From Kocuria palustris (GTDB taxonomy: Bacteria; Actinomycetota; Actinomycetes; Actinomycetales; Micrococcaceae): a stretch of 64,000 nucleotides of DNA. The notes under the pieces were generated by a model. The model was not told the origin of the DNA and did no database searches. It worked only from the letters and a program-made list of their open reading frames with translations. Positions 9,559-24,924 of this stretch are shown here, piece by piece. The DNA lies in assembly GCF_007666205.1 (NCBI RefSeq), contig NZ_VDOR01000002.1, positions 310,001 to 374,000 of the forward strand, written 5' to 3'. The first letter of the stretch is position 1, and each line of letters opens with the position of its first letter. The translations under genes and the position numbers were made by a program.

Positions 9559-9588
9559 TGGACAAGCGGCGCGGAGCTGACCTATCCT
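9559..9588 (+). promoter_or_regulatory. candidate rpoB promoter
   Basis: TGGACA (9559-9564), an 18-base spacer and TATCCT (9583-9588). It predicts a leader of about 220 bases before rpoB, within the 385-base gap 9429-9813. Confidence 0.55.
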
Positions 9589-9614
9589 GTCTCTTTGCGT
9601 CGTCCCTGAGTTCT

Positions 9615-9633
9615 GCGTGCCTTCATATAGCGG
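9615..9633 (+). promoter_or_regulatory. leader motif shared with rpoA
   Basis: GCGTGC (9615-9620), two bases, then TCATATAGCGG (9623-9633). The same two blocks, one base apart, occur upstream of rpoA at 51360-51377. Flanking bases can form a weak hairpin with the AU-rich block in its loop. The function is unknown. Confidence 0.5.
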
Positions 9634-9813
9634 TGGGCGCCCCTCGGCCGGAGCTGACGACTCTGCGATCCGCGTCGGATCGATCCTCGCACGGCCCCCT
9701 GCGCCCCGCACGAGCATCCCGGACGCGAACGAGGTCGCGGCAGTCGGGCCGGTCCGAGTCCTCCGGACGGGAACCGCGCGATTCACCTGCAGATCTGTGG
9801 AAGGAATCTCACT

Positions 9814-13320
<3,507 letters not shown>

Positions 13321-13383
13321 GCACCTCCGACGTCGACCGCCCCCTCTTTTCGAAGACTGCTTAGAAAGGGATCAAGGATCCTC

Positions 13384-17265
<3,882 letters not shown>

Positions 17266-17311
17266 TCGGATGCCGGGCCCGGATGACCGGGTCCGGCGAC
17301 CCGCGGCACCG

Positions 17312-17347
17312 CAAGGGCCCCGCTCCGTCGACGGAGCGGGGCCCTTG
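17312..17347 (+). terminator. rpoBC operon terminator
   Basis: Perfect 17-bp palindromic stem (17312-17328 with 17331-17347) immediately after rpoC. Confidence 0.85.
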
Positions 17348-17502
17348 CCCGTCCGGCCGGGCAGGGCGGGGGAGCGCAGCGGGTCCGGGCGGGCGGGCGG
17401 CGCCGCAGATGACGGCCCGGCGGGCCCCGGGGGTCCCCTCAAGGGCGGACACCGCCGGCGCAGCTCTGCCTGGCGGCGCGGCCCGGTCCTAGCGTGGCTG
17501 CC

Positions 17503-19659
17503 ATGCCCCAGCACAGCAGCGCCTCCGAGGCCGTCGCCGCCCGCCGCCCCGCCTCCGACGACCACGCAGGGCGGGTCCCGCACGAGGGCGGTGCCGCGGC
17601 CGACCCGCCGCTTCCCGACGGGCCCTCCCGACGTCAGCTGGGCCTCGGAGCCCTCGGAGCGGCGGCTGCGGCGACGGTGCTCTCCGGGGGCGCGGCGCCG
17701 GCAGCCCATGCGGCACCCGGGCAGGAGGGCGACGGCGTCTTCCTCATCGGGCGCGCCGTGCGCGACATCACCGGCGAGCCCGCCGGGGTGGGCTTCATGG
17801 GCTACGGGGACACGGCCCAGCTCGGGCAGGGCATCCACATGCGCCAGCACGCCCGCGCCTTCGTGATCGAGGATCCCGCCGACGGCGCGCATCTCGCCCT
17901 GGTGATCGCCGATCTGCTGTGCCCCACCGACGGGCTGCGGCAGGCGGTGATCCGACGGCTGCAGGCCCGGGCCCCGGGACGCTGGTCGCAGGCCTCGGTC
18001 GCCCTCGGCGGGACCCACACCCATCAGACCCCCGGGGGCACCGGGTACGACGAGCTGCACAACATCACGACCCTCGGCTTCCAGGCGGACTCGTTCGAGG
18101 CGCAGGTCGAGGGCATCACGGCGGCGATCCTGGCCGCCGATGCGGACCGCGCCGAGGGGACCCTGCGGCTGAGCCGCTCCGAGCTGTCGAACGCCGGCGC
18201 GAACCGCTCCATGGAGGCCTTCCGCCGCAATCCCGCGCACCTGCGCGATGCCCTGCCGGACGGTCTGGACACCTCCTCGACCACCCTGCGCTTCGAGCGC
18301 GGGGGAGCGGTCGACGCCGTCGTGAACTGGTTCGCGGTGCACAGCACGTCGCTGACGCATGGGAACCGGCTGATCTCCGGGGACAACAAGGGCTATGCCG
18401 AGTACGCGCTCGAGCGCCTGGACCACGGGGCGGACCTGACCGGCGATCAGCGCCCGGTCTTCCTGGCGGCCTTCGCCAACGCCAACTCCGGGGACATCAG
18501 CCCCAATCTGGCCCTGCGGCCCGGAACGGGGCCGACCGATGACCCGTACGAGAACGTGCGTCGGATCGGCACCCGCCAGGCGGATGCGGTGCGCGCCCAG
18601 CTCGCCGGCCCGGGGGAGCCGGTGGGCTCCGGGCTGCGCAGCCGCATCGTCTACGTCGACATGCGCGGCTACGAGGTCCGCCCCGAGTTCACCACCACCG
18701 GCCGCACGGAGCGCACGGGCTGGGCCATCCTGGGCACGTCCTTCGGCGCCGGCTCGACCGAGGACGGCGGCGGGGTGAGCTTCCTCGAGGAGGGGCTGTG
18801 GAACAACCCGTTCTCGGCCGCGCTGAGCTCGTGGCGCTACCGCACCGACCGCTACGAGGCCGCCGTCCACGCCCCCAAGTCCTCGCTGCTGCCGGTCGGG
18901 GCCATGGGCTGGGTCCAGCAGCAGGTCCCCGTGCAGCTGATCCGACTGGGCTCCGTGTGGATCGCCGTGATGCCCGGCGAGGTCACGGCCGCGGCCGGCG
19001 TGATGTACCGCCGTGCGGTGGCCGACGCCGCCGGAGCTCGGGAGCGCGACGTGATCATCCAGGGCACCTCCAACGGCTACACGCACTACGTCACGACCCC
19101 GTGGGAGTACGAGTCGCAGCAGTACGAGGGGGCCGCCACGATGTTCGGCAAGCACTCGGCCCCCGCGTTCTGCCAGATCCTCGCCGGGCTCGCCAGGGCC
19201 GTCGCGGCGGACGCGGAGGTCGCCCTGGGCCCCGTGCCCCGGGACGAGTCGGGCACGGCCCTTCGCTCGCTGCAGGGGGCCAGCGGCGCCGACGTGCCCA
19301 TGCCGCTGCACGGCTTCGGCGACGTGTGGACCCAGCCCGAGGACGCGACCGCCGGGCAGACGGCCCGCGCCGTGTTCGTGGGCGCGAATCCCAACAGCGA
19401 CGTGCGCCGCGGCGACACCTTCCTCTCGCTCGAGCGGCAGGAGAGCGGCGGCTGGGTCAGGGTGCGCGACGATCAGGACTTCGACACCAGATTCGTGTGG
19501 CAGGACCGGCAGTTCTCGCGCTCGCTCGTGAGCCTCGAATGGACCGTGCCGGCGGGGGCGGCCGGAGCCTACCGATTCGTGTACCGGGGAGCCCGACGGA
19601 CGAGCCTGGGCTCCCTCCGCCCGATCTCGGGCACCAGCCGTGCCTTCCGGGTGAGCTGA
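17503..19659 (+). CDS. neutral/alkaline ceramidase, Tat-exported
   Basis: Hydrolyses ceramide to sphingosine and fatty acid; members are zinc amidases acting outside the cell. The 718-residue product begins with a long polar region, then [16 protein letters not shown] (about residues 41-56) and AHAAPG, a twin-arginine signal. Family landmarks are the zinc-binding GGTHTHQTPGG (about 169-179) and the catalytic-serine segment NSGDISPN (about 329-336). The C-terminal 150 residues form the usual beta-sandwich. I chose ATG 17503, seven bases after a TAGCGT -10 box and with no ribosome site, consistent with a leaderless mRNA; GTG 17494 is possible. It does not belong to the aromatic pathway beside it and probably serves host- or soil-lipid scavenging (inference). 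Confidence 0.88.
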   Translation: MPQHSSASEAVAARRPASDDHAGRVPHEGGAAADPPLPDGPSRRQLGLGALGAAAAATVLSGGAAPAAHAAPGQEGDGVFLIGRAVRDITGEPAGVGFMGYGDTAQLGQGIHMRQHARAFVIEDPADGAHLALVIADLLCPTDGLRQAVIRRLQARAPGRWSQASVALGGTHTHQTPGGTGYDELHNITTLGFQADSFEAQVEGITAAILAADADRAEGTLRLSRSELSNAGANRSMEAFRRNPAHLRDALPDGLDTSSTTLRFERGGAVDAVVNWFAVHSTSLTHGNRLISGDNKGYAEYALERLDHGADLTGDQRPVFLAAFANANSGDISPNLALRPGTGPTDDPYENVRRIGTRQADAVRAQLAGPGEPVGSGLRSRIVYVDMRGYEVRPEFTTTGRTERTGWAILGTSFGAGSTEDGGGVSFLEEGLWNNPFSAALSSWRYRTDRYEAAVHAPKSSLLPVGAMGWVQQQVPVQLIRLGSVWIAVMPGEVTAAAGVMYRRAVADAAGARERDVIIQGTSNGYTHYVTTPWEYESQQYEGAATMFGKHSAPAFCQILAGLARAVAADAEVALGPVPRDESGTALRSLQGASGADVPMPLHGFGDVWTQPEDATAGQTARAVFVGANPNSDVRRGDTFLSLERQESGGWVRVRDDQDFDTRFVWQDRQFSRSLVSLEWTVPAGAAGAYRFVYRGARRTSLGSLRPISGTSRAFRVS

Positions 19660-19720
19660 GGCCCCGGCAAGGCCACCGCCCGCGCCCCGTGCGGACCGCG
19701 TCCGGGGCACAATGCCGTGC

Positions 19721-20494
19721 ATGGCCAACTCGTCGTCGGGAGACTCCGTGCTCGCGCGCATCGACCGCGTGCTGGCAGCGTTCGGGCGCGACCGGCCCAG
19801 GATGACGCCGGCCGAGGTGGCCCGCGAGACCGGCCTGCCGCCGGCGACCGCCCACCGGATGTGCGCGGATCTCGCCGCGGCCGGATGGCTCGCCCGGAGC
19901 CCGGGCGGGACCTACGCGGTGGGGACGCGCCTCTGGGAGCTGGCGACGCGGGCAGCCCCGGAGACCACCCTCGCGGCGGCGGCCGCCCCCTTCCTCCAGG
20001 ACGTGCAGAGCGCCCTGCAGCAGCATGTCCAGCTCGGCCGCCTCGAGGGCGACGAGGTCCTGTTCCTGCAGCGCGTGTCGCACCCCGGCTCCCGGCCCAT
20101 CAGCTCCGCGGTGGCCGAGAGACTGCCCCTGCACCGCTCGGCCACGGGGCTGGTGCTGCTGGCCCACGAGCCGGCGGACGAGCGGGCGGCCTGGATCCGC
20201 AGGGCCCTGCAGCGCGGGGAGACCCTGCCGCAGGGCGGGCCGCGGGACCTGGAGCGGGTCCTGGCCGAGATCCGCGCCACGGGCCACGCGATCCAGACCG
20301 GCAATCTCGAGCCGGACCGCACGGGCATCGCGGTGCCGGTCATGACGCGCCCGGGGCAGGTGATCGCGGGCCTGGGGATCGTGGCTGATCGGACGCTGGC
20401 GCCCGTCGACCCCGGCGCGGTCGTGCAGGCCCTGCACACGGCCGCCCACGGCATCGCCCGCGTGGTCGAGCAGGCCGCGCATCCCATTGAATGA
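19721..20494 (+). CDS. pobR: IclR family regulator, probable PobR
   Basis: A 257-residue protein with an N-terminal winged helix-turn-helix (about residues 1-70: LARIDRVLAAFG, then MTPAEVARETGLPPATAHRM) and the IclR effector-binding domain (about 85-250). It lies 70 bases upstream of pobA on the same strand, so control of pobA with 4-hydroxybenzoate as effector is the natural inference. No ribosome site is visible before ATG 19721, and CACAAT at 19708-19713 could serve as -10, suggesting a leaderless mRNA; ATG 19712 is the alternative start. It is only distantly similar to the second IclR protein (PcaR) at 29032. Confidence 0.82.
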   Translation: MANSSSGDSVLARIDRVLAAFGRDRPRMTPAEVARETGLPPATAHRMCADLAAAGWLARSPGGTYAVGTRLWELATRAAPETTLAAAAAPFLQDVQSALQQHVQLGRLEGDEVLFLQRVSHPGSRPISSAVAERLPLHRSATGLVLLAHEPADERAAWIRRALQRGETLPQGGPRDLERVLAEIRATGHAIQTGNLEPDRTGIAVPVMTRPGQVIAGLGIVADRTLAPVDPGAVVQALHTAAHGIARVVEQAAHPIE

Positions 20495-20498
20495 GCAG

Positions 20499-20532
20499 AG
20501 TGTGGCGCAGGACTCCTCGTGCGGCGGACACT
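20499..20532. promoter_or_regulatory. candidate PobR operator
   Basis: Imperfect dyad: AGTGT-N2-CGCA (20499-20509), 10 bases, then TGCG-N4-ACACT (20520-20532). It lies in the 70-base pobR-pobA gap, where an IclR regulator would be expected to act. Confidence 0.3.
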
Positions 20533-20564
20533 GAGCGCACTGCCGTTCACCAGGAGGACAGCCC

Positions 20565-21797
20565 ATGAGCCAGGATCCGCAGCAGCCGTCGTCGACCTCG
20601 CCCTCAGCCCCCGGCCCGGAGCCGATCGAGACCCAGGTCGCCATCGTGGGCGCAGGACCGGCGGGACTCATGCTCGCCCATCTGCTGCGCCGGGAGGGGC
20701 TCGAGGCCGTCGTGGTCGAGAAGCGCGATCCCGAGACCATCCGCGCGACGCACCGAGCCGGGATCCTCGAGGCGGGGACCGTGGACATGCTGGTGGACTC
20801 GGGCGTCGACGGCCGGGTCCTCAGCGAGGGCCACGAGCACGAGGGGACCACGCTGCGCTTCGAGGGGCGCAGCCACCACATCGACTTCCAGGACTCCGTC
20901 GGGCGCTCGGTGTGGCTCTACCCGCAGAACGAGGTGTTCTGGGACCTGAAGCAGGCCTCCGATCGCGACGGCGGCACGGTGTTCTGGTCGGTCGACGACG
21001 TCGCGGTCCACGACGTCGAGACCGAGCGGCCGCGCGTGAGCTTCACCGGCGCCGACGGAGCGGCCCGCGAGGTCCGGGCGCGGATCCTCGTGGGAGCCGA
21101 CGGATCCCGCTCGGTGTGCCGGAAGGCGATCCCGGGGGAGGTGCGCACCGATCACTTCACCGAATATCCGTTCGCGTGGTTCGGCATCCTGTGCGAGGCC
21201 GCTCCGAGCCACCACGAGCTGATCTACACCCGCTCCGAGGCCGGCTTCGCGCTGATCTCGCAGCGCTCCGACACGGTGCAGCGCATGTACTTCCAGTGCG
21301 ACCCGTCGGAGGACCCGGAGGACTGGACCGACGAGCGGATCTGGGCGCGGCTGCAGGAGTGCCTGTCCGGCCCGGACGGCTTCCGCCTCCAGGAGGGGCC
21401 GATCTTCGAGAAGACCGTCCTGCCCTTCCGGTCGTACGTGTGCGAGCCGCTGCGCCACGGGTCGCTCGTGCTCGTGGGGGATGCCGGGCACACCGTGCCG
21501 CCCACCGGGGCCAAGGGCCTGAACCTCGCCTTCTGCGACGTCCGCGTCCTGGCGCCCGCGCTGATCGCCCTGCTGCGCGACGGCGACGAGTCCGGGCTCG
21601 TCGCCTACTCGGCCGCGGCCCTCGAGCGGGTGTGGAAGGCGCAGAACTTCTCGTACTGGGTGACGCGCATGATGCACACCAGCGCGGAGGACTCCGCGTT
21701 CGACGCCCGCCGCCAGCTCGGCGAGCTCGCCTCCGTCACGGGCTCGCCCCACGGCCGCGCCTACTTCGCGGACTGCTACACCGGCTGGCAGTCCTGA
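20565..21797 (+). CDS. pobA: 4-hydroxybenzoate 3-monooxygenase
   Basis: FAD-dependent hydroxylase converting 4-hydroxybenzoate to protocatechuate with NAD(P)H and O2; cytoplasmic. The 410-residue product has the FAD dinucleotide motif VAIVGAGPAGLMLAHLL (about residues 26-42), THRAGILE, WLYPQNEV, the DG motif GADGSRSVCR, the substrate-pocket segments YPFAWFGIL and HELIYTRSEAGFALIS, and the second FAD motif GDAGHTVPPTGAKGLNLA. These features separate PobA from other flavin hydroxylases. The ATG follows AGGAGGACAGCCC. It supplies the substrate for the pca operon downstream; a terminator-like hairpin lies between. Confidence 0.95.
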   Translation: MSQDPQQPSSTSPSAPGPEPIETQVAIVGAGPAGLMLAHLLRREGLEAVVVEKRDPETIRATHRAGILEAGTVDMLVDSGVDGRVLSEGHEHEGTTLRFEGRSHHIDFQDSVGRSVWLYPQNEVFWDLKQASDRDGGTVFWSVDDVAVHDVETERPRVSFTGADGAAREVRARILVGADGSRSVCRKAIPGEVRTDHFTEYPFAWFGILCEAAPSHHELIYTRSEAGFALISQRSDTVQRMYFQCDPSEDPEDWTDERIWARLQECLSGPDGFRLQEGPIFEKTVLPFRSYVCEPLRHGSLVLVGDAGHTVPPTGAKGLNLAFCDVRVLAPALIALLRDGDESGLVAYSAAALERVWKAQNFSYWVTRMMHTSAEDSAFDARRQLGELASVTGSPHGRAYFADCYTGWQS

Positions 21798-21817
21798 GGC
21801 GCCGCCTCCCGCCGACC

Positions 21818-21837
21818 CGGCCCCGCTCCCGGGGCCG
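21818..21837 (+). terminator. terminator hairpin after pobA
   Basis: 7-bp GC stem, CGGCCCC/GGGGCCG, with a six-base loop. It lies between pobA and the pcaH promoter. Confidence 0.5.
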
Positions 21838-21851
21838 CCGCTCCCCGAATG

Positions 21852-21868
21852 TGTGCGCATAGCGCACA
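21852..21868. promoter_or_regulatory. probable PcaR operator (perfect palindrome)
   Basis: TGTGCGC-ATA-GCGCACA is a perfect 7-3-7 inverted repeat. It ends five bases before the putative pcaH -35 box, about -56 to -40 from the predicted start site. This is where IclR-type activators of aromatic pathways bind. Assignment to PcaR rather than PobR is inference. Confidence 0.6.
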
Positions 21869-21872
21869 AGTG

Positions 21873-21901
21873 TTCATTCCCGGAGTGATCCACGTTATCC
21901 T
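21873..21901 (+). promoter_or_regulatory. candidate pcaH operon promoter
   Basis: TTCATT (21873-21878), a 17-base spacer and TATCCT (21896-21901). The -10 box is identical to that proposed for rpoB. The poor -35 box suits an activator-dependent promoter. Confidence 0.45.
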
Positions 21902-21999
21902 CAGGTCCGAGAGCACGGGCAGGGGCCTGCCATGGGATGACGGTCCGCGCCGCAGGGCGCGGCGAGCTGTCGACTGCCCGTCGGATGAAGGAGATGACC

Positions 22000-22785
22000 A
22001 TGGCCGACACCGTCACGTCCTCGGACGCGGCAGCGGACTCCCAGGCCGTCCTGGACGCGGAGATCGCCGCGATCTCGCAGGAGCACGCCTCCTCCGGGGC
22101 TGTCGAGACCCAGCCTCGCCTGGACTACCCGCCCTACCGCAGCTCGATCCTGCGCCACCCCACCAAGGACCTCCACCACGCGGACCCGGAGACGATCGAG
22201 CTGTCGGCTCCCGCCTTCGGCCCGCGCGACGTCCACGCCCTCGAGTCGGATCTGACCATCCAGGAGAAGGGCGAGCCGATCGGGGAGCGCATCACGGTCA
22301 GCGGCCGGGTGCTCGACGGCCAGGGCCGTCCGGTCCGCGGGCAGCTCGTGGAGATCTGGCAGGCCAATGCCGCCGGCCGCTACATCCACAAGCGCGATCA
22401 GCACCCGGCGCCGATCGACCCGGCCTTCACCGGCGTGGGGCGGTGCCTGACGGGGGAGGACGGGTCCTACTCGTTCACCACGATCAAGCCCGGCCCCTAT
22501 CCGTGGAAGAACCACCACAACGCGTGGCGTCCCGCGCACATCCACTTCTCGCTGTTCGGCACCGAGTTCACGCAGCGCATGATCACCCAGATGTACTTCC
22601 CCGGGGATCCGCTGTTCGCCCTCGATCCCATCTACCAGTCGATCGTGGATCCCAAGGCGCGCGAACGGCTCGTGGCGAGCTACGACCACGACCTCTCGGC
22701 CCACGAGTGGTCCCTGGGCTACCGCTGGGACATCGTGCTCACCGGAGCGCACCGCACCCTGATGGAGGAGGACACCGATGTCTGA
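22000..22785 (+). CDS. pcaH: protocatechuate 3,4-dioxygenase beta subunit
   Basis: Iron-binding subunit of the intradiol dioxygenase that opens protocatechuate to 3-carboxy-cis,cis-muconate. The four Fe(III) ligands are visible as Tyr128, Tyr167, His180 and His182 (RYIHKRDQ, GPYPW, AHIHF), with the same spacing as in the Pseudomonas enzyme. I chose ATG 22000 because GAAGGAG lies six bases upstream; ATGs at 21985 and 21994 overlap that site. The 261-residue product overlaps pcaG by eight bases. First gene of the pcaHGBLFIJR run. Confidence 0.96.
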   Translation: MADTVTSSDAAADSQAVLDAEIAAISQEHASSGAVETQPRLDYPPYRSSILRHPTKDLHHADPETIELSAPAFGPRDVHALESDLTIQEKGEPIGERITVSGRVLDGQGRPVRGQLVEIWQANAAGRYIHKRDQHPAPIDPAFTGVGRCLTGEDGSYSFTTIKPGPYPWKNHHNAWRPAHIHFSLFGTEFTQRMITQMYFPGDPLFALDPIYQSIVDPKARERLVASYDHDLSAHEWSLGYRWDIVLTGAHRTLMEEDTDV

Positions 22786-23347
22786 GCAGCTCACACCCAC
22801 TCCGGGCCAGACGATCGGGCCCTTCTACGGCTACGCCCTGCCCTACGACGGCGGCGAGGCGCTCGTCGACCGCTCGCACCCCCGCGCCGTGCGGCTGCAC
22901 GGGACCGTCTACGACGGGAACGGAGACCCCGTGCCCGACTCCATGCTGGAGATCTGGCAGGCCGACGAGCAGGGGAGGGTCTGCCAGGAGCCCGGCTCCC
23001 TGCTGCGGGACGGGTACACCTTCACCGGCTTCGGGCGGCAGGCGGTGGACAACGTCGGCGCCTACTCGTTCACCACGGTCGATCCCGGGCCGACGCAGCC
23101 GGGCGCGGCGCCGTTCATCGTCATGGCGGTCTTCGCCCGCGGACTGCTGAACCGGCTCTTCACCCGAATCTACCTCCCGGAGGACCGGGAGGCGCTCGAG
23201 AACGATGCGCTGCTGAGCTCGGTCCCGGCCGACCGCCGCGACACGCTCATCGCCCAGCGCGAGCAGGACGGCTCCCTGCGCTTCGACGTGCGGCTGCAGG
23301 GGGAGGCGGAGACCGTCTTCCTGCGCTATCCGCAGCACGCGGACTGA
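22778..23347 (+). CDS. pcaG: protocatechuate 3,4-dioxygenase alpha subunit
   Basis: Partner of PcaH in the alpha/beta dioxygenase. The 189-residue product shares the intradiol fold (TPGQTIGPFYGYALPY, then RLHGTVYDGNGDPVPDSMLE, then FIVMAVFARGLLNRLFTRIY) but lacks the Tyr/His iron ligands, as alpha subunits do. The ATG follows GAGGAGG and overlaps the end of pcaH, indicating coupled translation. The 110-base gap to pcaB is unusually GC-rich and may form hairpins. Confidence 0.95.
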   Translation: MSEQLTPTPGQTIGPFYGYALPYDGGEALVDRSHPRAVRLHGTVYDGNGDPVPDSMLEIWQADEQGRVCQEPGSLLRDGYTFTGFGRQAVDNVGAYSFTTVDPGPTQPGAAPFIVMAVFARGLLNRLFTRIYLPEDREALENDALLSSVPADRRDTLIAQREQDGSLRFDVRLQGEAETVFLRYPQHAD

Positions 23348-23457
23348 GCGGCCCGCGCTGCGCCGGCCCTCGGGCGGGCGCGGCGCGGGCGGCCCCCGCG
23401 GCGGCGGGGCCGCGCCATCGAGGACCGCAGGATCTCAGAAGGACGAGGAAGGAACGC

Positions 23458-24924
23458 ATGAGCGCACAGGACGGCGACGTCGGTCTGCTGGTCCCCGGAG
23501 CCCACCGGGCCAGGGGGCTGACCGGCGACCGGCAGGTGCTGCGCTGCCTCGTGCGCGCCGAGGTCGACTGGGTGCAGGCGCAGGCCGAGGCCGGGCTCGT
23601 CCCATCCACGGCCGCGCAGGCGGCGCGGCGCGTCCTGGCGGACGAGCAGCTCGAGCGGTGCTTCGACCTCGCGGACCTGGCCGAGCGCGGCGAGCTCGGC
23701 GGCAATCCCGTGATCCCCGTGCTCGCGGACCTGCGGGCCGCTGTCCGGGATATCGATCCGCAGGCGGCGACCGCGCTGCACCGGGGGCTGACCAGCCAGG
23801 ACGTCCTGGACACCGCGCTCATGCTGATGCTCGACGGCGCCCTCGCGGAGATCGGCTCCTCGCTCCGGCGCGCGGAGACCGCCCTGGCTCGCCGCGCGCA
23901 GGAGCACCGGAGCACGATCAGCGTGGCGCGCACCCTGACGCAGCATGCCCTGCCCTCGGTCTTCGGGCTGCGCTGCGCCCAGTGGCTCGAGGGCCTGCTA
24001 GATGCGCACGACCGGCTGCGGGCGCTGCGCCCGCCCGTCGCCGTCGGCGGCGCGGCCGGAACGCTGGCCGGCAGCTGCGCGCTGTTCCCCGATGCCGGCG
24101 ACCCCGCCGAGCAGGCCCTCGGGCTGCACCGGCGATGGGCCCGTGCGCTCGGCCTGTCGGAGGCCCCGCACGTCTGGCACACCTCTCGCCAGCCCGTCCT
24201 GGATGCGGGCGCGGCCCTGGGATCCATGTGCGCGGCCCTCGGCAAGATCGCCGACGACGTCCTGCTGCTCTCGCGACCCGAGCTCGGGGAATTGCGCGAG
24301 CCCACCGGCCCGGGGCGCGGCGTCTCCTCGGCCATGCCCCAGAAGCAGAACCCGGTGCTGTCGGTGCAGCTGCGCCGCACCGCGCTGAGCGCCCCGCAGC
24401 AGGTCGCCGCCCTGTTCGCGGCCGCCTCGTCCTCGGTCGACGAGCGCCCCGACGGCGCCTGGCACGTGGAGTGGCCCGCCCTGCGCGAGCTGCTGCGCCT
24501 GAGCCTGAGCGCCGCCTCCCAGCTGGCCGAGCTGTGCGAGGGCCTGAAAGCCGATCCGCAGCGGATGGAGCAGAACCTGCGCGGCTCGGGGCCCGCCCTG
24601 CTCTCGGAGCGGATCGTGGCGGCGCTGAAGCCGCACGTGCCGGAGACCGCCGACGCCACGGCAGCCCAGCGGATCCAGCAGGCCCTCGCGGGCGCGGGGT
24701 CCGACGCGGGCCGCGTGGTCGACGCGCTCGAGGAGCTCACGGCCGGGCAGCGCGACGAGCAGGGCCGGACGTTCGGCCGCGAGCGGCTGGCGGCGCTGTG
24801 CGATCCCCGCGGGTACCTCGGCGCCGCCGAGCACCTCATCGACCGGGCCGTCGACCGGCAGGCGCGCAGCCTCCGCGAGACCCGGCAGCCCGCAGACGAC
24901 CACGACCAGGGAGCCACCGCATGA
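23458..24924 (+). CDS. pcaB: 3-carboxy-cis,cis-muconate cycloisomerase
   Basis: Converts 3-carboxy-cis,cis-muconate to 4-carboxymuconolactone. It belongs to the fumarase/adenylosuccinate lyase superfamily. The superfamily signature is seen as GVSSAMPQKQNPV (about residues 287-299), along with the first conserved region HRGLTSQDVLDTALM. It is 488 residues, slightly longer than the usual 350-450, with a polar C-terminal tail ending DDHDQGATA. The ATG follows GAAGGA. Its stop overlaps the start of pcaL (ATGA). Confidence 0.93.
   Translation: MSAQDGDVGLLVPGAHRARGLTGDRQVLRCLVRAEVDWVQAQAEAGLVPSTAAQAARRVLADEQLERCFDLADLAERGELGGNPVIPVLADLRAAVRDIDPQAATALHRGLTSQDVLDTALMLMLDGALAEIGSSLRRAETALARRAQEHRSTISVARTLTQHALPSVFGLRCAQWLEGLLDAHDRLRALRPPVAVGGAAGTLAGSCALFPDAGDPAEQALGLHRRWARALGLSEAPHVWHTSRQPVLDAGAALGSMCAALGKIADDVLLLSRPELGELREPTGPGRGVSSAMPQKQNPVLSVQLRRTALSAPQQVAALFAAASSSVDERPDGAWHVEWPALRELLRLSLSAASQLAELCEGLKADPQRMEQNLRGSGPALLSERIVAALKPHVPETADATAAQRIQQALAGAGSDAGRVVDALEELTAGQRDEQGRTFGRERLAALCDPRGYLGAAEHLIDRAVDRQARSLRETRQPADDHDQGATA

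Noticed and set aside
9624-9629. CATATA of the rpoB leader motif as a plain -10 box
   Set aside because: No -35 hexamer at 16-19 bases at rpoB, and the rpoA copy also lacks one; a better promoter lies upstream at 9559-9588.
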